Translations under genes and position numbers: made by a program
Part shown: piece by piece, positions 7,445-11,352 of the stretch
Numbering within the stretch: the first letter of the stretch is position 1
Layout of the letters: each line of letters starts with the position of its first letter
Notes under the pieces: generated by a model
Seen by the model: only the letters and a program-made list of their open reading frames with translations
What the model was told of the DNA's origin: nothing
The model's database searches: none
NCBI GenBank assembly: GCA_946405695.1
Contig: CAMJIA010000050.1
Span: 1-11,352 of the forward strand
Length of the DNA stretch: 11,352 nt
From: an uncultured Prevotellaceae bacterium
Lineage (GTDB): Bacteria; Bacteroidota; Bacteroidia; Bacteroidales; Bacteroidaceae
Direction: 5' to 3'

Positions 7445-7475
7445 TTTGTACTTTGCCCACTTCTTTGTATCTTTG
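7445..7475 (+). promoter_or_regulatory. Bacteroidetes-type promoter for the peptidase-xseA-xseB operon
   Basis: TTTG (7445-7448), a 19-base spacer, and TATCTTTG (7468-7475) match the -33/-7 consensus. Two further CTTTG words (7451-7455 and 7463-7467) lie between them at non-consensus spacing. The predicted start of transcription is about 15-20 bases before the ATG at 7499. The leftward promoter lies only 17 bases away on the other strand. Confidence 0.75.
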
Positions 7476-7498
7476 CAATCCTAATCGCGAAAGAATTG

Positions 7499-8923
7499 AT
7501 GAAAAGACTGCTACTGATACTTGCCGTTCTGCTGACCCTTCCTGCACTTTGTGCTGCCAGGGGACCACTTGTTAACGAGCGTGTCAAGTACAAGCCAGGG
7601 CCATCATTCATCTACCGTCTGTACCTTACTGACAAGAAGGGAACTCCTTACTCTCTCAACCACCCCAGCCGCTACCTGTCGCGTCGTAGCGTTGAACGCC
7701 GCAAGCGCCAACATCTACCCCTAGACAGCACCGATCTGCCTGTCAATCCCCGTTATCTGCGACTCATCGAGCAACGAGGTATTACTATCGTTGGACAAAG
7801 CCGTTGGCAAAATACCGTCTTAGTAAGAGTGAAAGACAGCACCATGATTCACCATCTGGAGCAGTTGGCATGTGTCAGCAGCAGCAAGTTGGTATGGATA
7901 GCCCCCGACTCTATCACACCCACAGCCATCAAAACATCCTACCACGACGATTTCGAGGCTCGCGACAGTGCCGGAGGTTCCGAATACGGCAAGAGCCATA
8001 GTCAGATACATTTGTTACAAGGGCACCGCCTACACCATATCGGACTCACAGGCCAGGACATGATGATTGCCGTCATTGACGGTGGTTTTAAGAATGTCGA
8101 CCGTATTCCTGCTTTTCAGCAGATAGACATCTGTGGCTATCAGGACTTCGTCAACCCAGCCTCACCTAGCATCTTTGCCGAGACCGACCATGGTACAAAG
8201 GTCTTGTCGGCCATGGCTATTAACCAGCCATTCTTCTACATTGGAACAGCGCCCAGTGCCTCCTATTGGCTACTGCGCAGCGAAGACCAACAGACCGAGC
8301 AAGAGGTGGAGGAAGACTACTGGACCATGGCAGCAGAGTTTGCAGACTCCGTGGGTTGCGACCTAATCAACTCCTCGCTGGGATATAACGAGTACGACCA
8401 TCCCTGGATGTCGCACCGACTCAGCCATCTTGACGGACGTACCGCCTTTGTCAGTCGTTCAGCAGCGCTGTTGGCCAGCAAAGGGGTTCTCCTCGTCAAT
8501 TCTGCAGGAAACTCTGGCATGGGGCCATGGAAGAAGATTGGCGTTCCCTCCGATGCCGACAACATACTGACTGTTGGCGCCATCACCGCCGACGAGCCTC
8601 GCCATATTGCGCCATTCAGTTCGGTAGGTCCCTCACAAGACGGACGTGTCAAACCCGACGTGGTTGCCATAGGCGCACCTACCTTCCTGGTCAATGGTCG
8701 TGGTGTAATCATGGAAGATATGGGTACATCATTCTCCGCTCCCACCATCTGTGGCTTGGCAGCCTGTCTGTGGCAAGGGATGCCTGAGAAGACAGCAGCA
8801 GAAATCATAGAACTCATTCGCCAGAATGGTGACAACAAAGACCATCCTGACAACATATACGGCTATGGTGTTCCAAACTTTTGGCAGGCTTATATGAAAG
8901 GAAAGGTGAAGAATGACAAATGA
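7499..8923 (+). CDS. Secreted S8 family serine peptidase (subtilase)
   Basis: From the ATG at 7499 the protein is 474 residues long, beginning with a signal peptide (MKRLLLILAVLLTLPALCAA). An N-terminal region of about 160 residues follows, rich in Arg/Lys around YLSRRSVERRKRQ, of the kind that precedes the catalytic domain in many Bacteroidota subtilases. It may act as a propeptide. The catalytic triad is visible: Asp194 in AVIDGG, His231 in DHGT, and Ser411 in GTSFSAP, with oxyanion Asn338 in SAGNSG. It is probably exported to the periplasm or surface. There is no lipobox and no clear C-terminal sorting domain; the protein ends soon after GYGVPNFWQAY. An in-frame ATG at 7391 would add 36 residues but lies upstream of the promoter. 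Its last 11 bases overlap xseA. The substrate is unknown. Confidence 0.94.
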   Translation: MKRLLLILAVLLTLPALCAARGPLVNERVKYKPGPSFIYRLYLTDKKGTPYSLNHPSRYLSRRSVERRKRQHLPLDSTDLPVNPRYLRLIEQRGITIVGQSRWQNTVLVRVKDSTMIHHLEQLACVSSSKLVWIAPDSITPTAIKTSYHDDFEARDSAGGSEYGKSHSQIHLLQGHRLHHIGLTGQDMMIAVIDGGFKNVDRIPAFQQIDICGYQDFVNPASPSIFAETDHGTKVLSAMAINQPFFYIGTAPSASYWLLRSEDQQTEQEVEEDYWTMAAEFADSVGCDLINSSLGYNEYDHPWMSHRLSHLDGRTAFVSRSAALLASKGVLLVNSAGNSGMGPWKKIGVPSDADNILTVGAITADEPRHIAPFSSVGPSQDGRVKPDVVAIGAPTFLVNGRGVIMEDMGTSFSAPTICGLAACLWQGMPEKTAAEIIELIRQNGDNKDHPDNIYGYGVPNFWQAYMKGKVKNDK

Positions 8924-10100
8924 CCGCTACAGCCTTCGCCAACTGAATCTGATGGTGCGCGACGCCATTGAGATGCAGCTGCCCGATGAATATTGGGTAG
9001 AGGCAGAGCTGTCAGAGTGTCGCGAACGTGGTGGCCATTGCTATATGGAACTCATCGAGAAGGATGAACACACCAATACCCCAGTGGCACGAGCCTCGGC
9101 AAAATGCTGGCGACAGACGTGGCAAATGCTTCAGCCACACTTCGAGCGCGCCACTGGTCAGCCACTCCATGCAGGCTTGAAGGTGCTGCTACGCGTCTAT
9201 GCACAGTTCCACGAAGCCTTTGGTTTCTCGTGGATCGTCACCGACATCGATCCCACCTACACCATCGGCGACATGGCCCGCAAGCGGCAGGAAATTATCC
9301 GCCAGCTGAAGGAAGAAGGAGTCTTCGACCTCCAGCGCGAATTGCACATCCCGATGTTTGCCAAGCGCATCGCTGTTATTTCTGCCGCTGGCGCAGCAGG
9401 CTATGGCGACTTCGTCCGTCAGTTGGAAGACAACGACTACGGCTTCAAATTCGAAGTACAGCTGTTTCCTGCTATCATGCAAGGCGAACAGGTAGAACAA
9501 AGCGTTATTGCTGCCTTGAATACTATCTACAAAGCCAACGCACTCGACGGAAATCCTTCGGGCACCTTCGACTGCGTCGTCATCATTCGCGGTGGTGGTG
9601 CCACAGCCGACCTCAGCGGTTTCGACACCTTGGCGCTGGCAGAAAACGTGGCACAATTCCCGCTACCTATTATTACCGGTATTGGTCACGACCGCGACGA
9701 GAGCATTCTCGATATGGTATCGAACACCCGCGTCAAGACACCCACCGCAGCTGCAGCCTTGCTGATTGACAACCTGCTACAGGTTTTGACACGTCTTGAC
9801 AATGCCCAACAGCGCATCTCAACCGCCATCAGTCAACGTTTTGCCACTCAGAAAGCACGACTGGACAGTCTGCAGACGCTCCTTCCTGTTCTGGCACAAC
9901 GCTTCCTGAGCAATGCCAAGCACCGTTTGGAATTGATAGAGATGCAATTACAGAGTTACGACCCACAACTATTGCTCCGTCGTGGCTATAGCATCACCTT
10001 GCATAACGGCCGTGCCGTACGTGACCCGCAACAGTTGAAGGCTGGCGACGAGATAGAGACAAGAGTAGAAAAAGGCATTATTAAATCAACAGTACAATGA
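8913..10100 (+). CDS. xseA: Exodeoxyribonuclease VII large subunit
   Basis: This 395-residue protein is the catalytic subunit of exonuclease VII, which cuts single-stranded DNA into short oligonucleotides from either end, in complex with several XseB subunits. The N-terminal OB-fold domain (about 5-115) includes WVEAELSECRERGGHCYMEL. The catalytic domain has KRIAVISAAGAAGYGDF (151-167), RGGGATADLSGFD (226-238), and GIGHDRDESILDMV (256-269), followed by TRVKTPTAAA. A helical region follows (about 285-345). The conserved RGYSITLHNGR tail (357-367) is intact. It is slightly shorter than E. coli XseA. The gene starts within the last codons of the peptidase gene and overlaps xseB as ATGA, so all three are probably one transcript. 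Confidence 0.97.
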   Translation: MTNDRYSLRQLNLMVRDAIEMQLPDEYWVEAELSECRERGGHCYMELIEKDEHTNTPVARASAKCWRQTWQMLQPHFERATGQPLHAGLKVLLRVYAQFHEAFGFSWIVTDIDPTYTIGDMARKRQEIIRQLKEEGVFDLQRELHIPMFAKRIAVISAAGAAGYGDFVRQLEDNDYGFKFEVQLFPAIMQGEQVEQSVIAALNTIYKANALDGNPSGTFDCVVIIRGGGATADLSGFDTLALAENVAQFPLPIITGIGHDRDESILDMVSNTRVKTPTAAAALLIDNLLQVLTRLDNAQQRISTAISQRFATQKARLDSLQTLLPVLAQRFLSNAKHRLELIEMQLQSYDPQLLLRRGYSITLHNGRAVRDPQQLKAGDEIETRVEKGIIKSTVQ

Positions 10101-10288
10101 ACGAGAATCTGAAATACGAAGAGGCGATGGCCCAGTTGGAAGCCATTGTGCACAAGATGGAGTCTAACGAGTTGGATATAGACGAAATCGCTGCGCAGTT
10201 GAAAACCGCACAGCGACTTATCAAGTTCTGTCGTGACAAACTCACGAAAACAGAGTCCGAATTATTAAAAGAACAGGCCGAAGCTTAA
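10097..10288 (+). CDS. xseB: Exodeoxyribonuclease VII small subunit
   Basis: This 63-residue, highly charged, helical protein has the XseB pattern: KYEEAMAQLEAIVHKMES (6-23), then ELDIDEIAAQLKTAQRLIKFCRDKL. It binds the helical region of XseA and is needed for a stable holoenzyme. Length and sequence are normal for the family. Its ATG shares the ATGA overlap with xseA. Its last 24 bases overlap the end of the opposing outer-membrane protein gene. Confidence 0.95.
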   Translation: MNENLKYEEAMAQLEAIVHKMESNELDIDEIAAQLKTAQRLIKFCRDKLTKTESELLKEQAEA

Positions 10289-11119
10289 AGCTTTGAACTG
10301 AGGATTCTCGATGATTGTACCGTCAGCAGCGGTAGCCTCCTTCTTCTTCAACACACTCATCGGTGAGTACTTGAAGTACACGCCAATGCCACCAGACTTC
10401 AGGATACCCATGAAATCAACGGTAACAACATTGTAGTCAAAGCCCTTGGTGTTAACATCGTAATCGTTATCGCCATTCTCCCATTCGTTATTGATACGAC
10501 CACGCAGGTTGAAGTTCACCACAGGACCTATTGAGAAGCTGCTCTTGCTCTTCTTGCCAAACTTCTGGGTGAAGAGGAAGGGTACTGACAGACTGAAAAT
10601 CTTGATTTCAGACTCTGTCTTACTATCATCAGAACCGAACTGTGAAAAACCTACAATATCAGTATTCGGGACCTTTACAATCTGATTATCCTTGGGTACA
10701 GTATAGTTGCGCCAGTCACACCACAGACCGGTAGAGTACGTCTGCGTCTTTCCCTTCGGCGTGTAGCGGTAGCGCATACCTACAAAGATCTCCGTCGATT
10801 TGAAAGTAGCAAATCCGTGACCACTGGGAGTATTGGTCGGAGCGGACCAACCGAGACCCAGGTCTAAAACCCATTTGTCTTCATCTTTTGCTACTTTCTT
10901 GATAAACTTGGTGCTTGTCTTTGTCTTGTCAATGGCGACGGTTGACTCATAGCGGAAACTTTCATCATCCTGCTTGCCTGCAATCTTAATCTTCTGCACT
11001 GAATCGTTAGTCATCACAGTAACCTTCTTGGGGTTGCTGAATGTCACAGTGTCGTTCATCTCTGTAGCACTTGCTGCTGTGCAGACCGTCAGTGCTACCA
11101 TCATCATCAATTTTCTCAT
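10265..11119 (-). CDS. Outer-membrane beta-barrel-like protein of unknown function
   Basis: This 284-residue protein begins with a likely signal peptide (MRKLMMMVALTVCTAASA, cut about residue 18). A polar stretch with Lys/Thr/Asp repeats (about 20-80) follows. From about 83 on, alternating hydrophobic/polar segments suggest membrane beta strands: WVLDLGLGWSAP, then STEIFVGMRYRYTP, then YSTGLWCDWRNYTV, then KIFSLSVPFLFTQKF, then SSFSIGPVVNFNLRGRI, then IGVYFKYSPMSVL. The chain ends in Phe (FKALSFGLFF), as outer-membrane barrels recognised by BamA usually do. I do not recognise a named family. It starts 20 bases after the GH43 gene and may be co-transcribed with it; I see no -33/-7 promoter in that gap. 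The function could be a small porin or a structural protein, but this is not supported further. Confidence 0.75.
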   Translation of the reverse strand: MRKLMMMVALTVCTAASATEMNDTVTFSNPKKVTVMTNDSVQKIKIAGKQDDESFRYESTVAIDKTKTSTKFIKKVAKDEDKWVLDLGLGWSAPTNTPSGHGFATFKSTEIFVGMRYRYTPKGKTQTYSTGLWCDWRNYTVPKDNQIVKVPNTDIVGFSQFGSDDSKTESEIKIFSLSVPFLFTQKFGKKSKSSFSIGPVVNFNLRGRINNEWENGDNDYDVNTKGFDYNVVTVDFMGILKSGGIGVYFKYSPMSVLKKKEATAADGTIIENPQFKALSFGLFF

Positions 11120-11139
11120 TTTCTCTATTTAAATAACAC

Positions 11140-11352
11140 TTATAAGGTTGGTTTTACTGGAATAATCTTGCCGTCCTTGTCGAACGTCAGACGGTCGATA
11201 CACACCTCACGGTTATAGCCTGCGCTCCAATCGAGCTTAGCGCCTTGTGGACGCTGGAAGCGGTGGTAGACGATGTACCATTCGTCGGTGCCGGGCTTCT
11301 GTATGACGGCATGATGACCGGTGCCGAATATCTGACGGTCGTTGTCGCGCTG
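11140..11352 (-). CDS. GH43 family glycoside hydrolase, C-terminal fragment
   Basis: The last 70 residues are present; the rest lies beyond the right edge. The reading frame is open from the window end to TAA (11142-11140). The sequence RQIFGTGHHAVIQKPG, then DEWYIVYHRF, then NREVCIDRLTFDKDG, then KIIPVKPT is the last blade of a GH43 five-bladed propeller. It includes the conserved GTGHH and YHR elements near the active-site centre. GH43 enzymes include beta-xylosidases, alpha-L-arabinofuranosidases and arabinanases acting on plant polysaccharides. The catalytic Asp/Glu residues are outside the window, so activity and subfamily cannot be judged. The protein ends right after the propeller, with no extra domain. 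It lies upstream of and in the same direction as the outer-membrane protein gene. Confidence 0.85.
   Translation of the reverse strand, partial: QRDNDRQIFGTGHHAVIQKPGTDEWYIVYHRFQRPQGAKLDWSAGYNREVCIDRLTFDKDGKIIPVKPTL

Noticed and set aside
7391..7498. In-frame upstream ATG giving a 36-residue longer S8 peptidase
   Set aside because: It would lie upstream of the consensus promoter (7445-7475), and the shorter start gives a clean signal peptide at the N-terminus.
8317..8856. Open frame of 179 codons antisense to the S8 peptidase
   Set aside because: It covers the catalytic Ser and oxyanion regions of the peptidase on the other strand and has no recognisable domain.
9104..9769. Open frame of 221 codons within xseA in another frame
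   Set aside because: It is Arg/Ser/His-rich shadow sequence of the strongly supported xseA frame.
10281..10293. Tandem AAGCTT words at the end of xseB as a terminator
   Set aside because: The two palindromes are one base apart, too close for a stable hairpin loop, and no U-run follows.

Overview
This window looks like a chromosomal segment from a Bacteroidota bacterium, most likely of the Prevotella/Segatella/Bacteroides group. That rests on two promoters with the Bacteroidetes -33 TTTG / -7 TAnnTTTG pattern, on mostly weak Shine-Dalgarno signals, on the style of the proteins (secreted subtilase, Phe-terminated outer-membrane protein, GH43 glycosidase), and on family membership. Coding density is very high and no stretch over 300 bases lacks a gene. 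I see no tRNA, rRNA, CRISPR array or insertion sequence.

Left block (about 1-7403, all minus strand). Nine tightly packed genes read leftward from one recognisable promoter at 7396-7427. In transcription order they are a MATE exporter, a cytidylate kinase-like P-loop protein, a YfcE-type metallophosphoesterase, rfbB/rmlB (dTDP-glucose 4,6-dehydratase), purT, a family 3 membrane acyltransferase, an FdtA/QdtA-type dTDP-sugar ketoisomerase, a GNAT/FemAB-like acyltransferase, and the N-terminus of a DegT-type sugar aminotransferase cut by the window edge. Junctions are 4- to 8-base overlaps or gaps of 6-23 bases. RfbB, the ketoisomerase, the aminotransferase and probably the GNAT protein can be read as a pathway to a dTDP-3-acylamino-3,6-dideoxyhexose (Fuc3NAc- or Qui3NAc-like) for a surface glycan. 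The membrane acyltransferase may decorate that glycan. The purT, kinase-like, phosphoesterase and MATE genes are housekeeping or of unknown partner function.

Right block (7445-10288, plus strand). A divergent promoter drives a secreted S8 peptidase whose end overlaps xseA, which overlaps xseB (exonuclease VII large and small subunits). Next come two minus-strand genes: a beta-barrel-like outer-membrane protein of unknown function, whose 3' end overlaps xseB by 24 bases tail to tail, and upstream of it the C-terminal 70 residues of a GH43 glycosidase running off the right edge.

The strongest unexplained structure is a perfect 17-bp inverted repeat with a 6-base spacer (2252-2291) inside the acyltransferase gene. 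Inverting the spacer would keep the reading frame. Apart from that, most of the window is ordinary, with some unusual gene neighbourhoods. I do not see clear evidence of a wholly new system.
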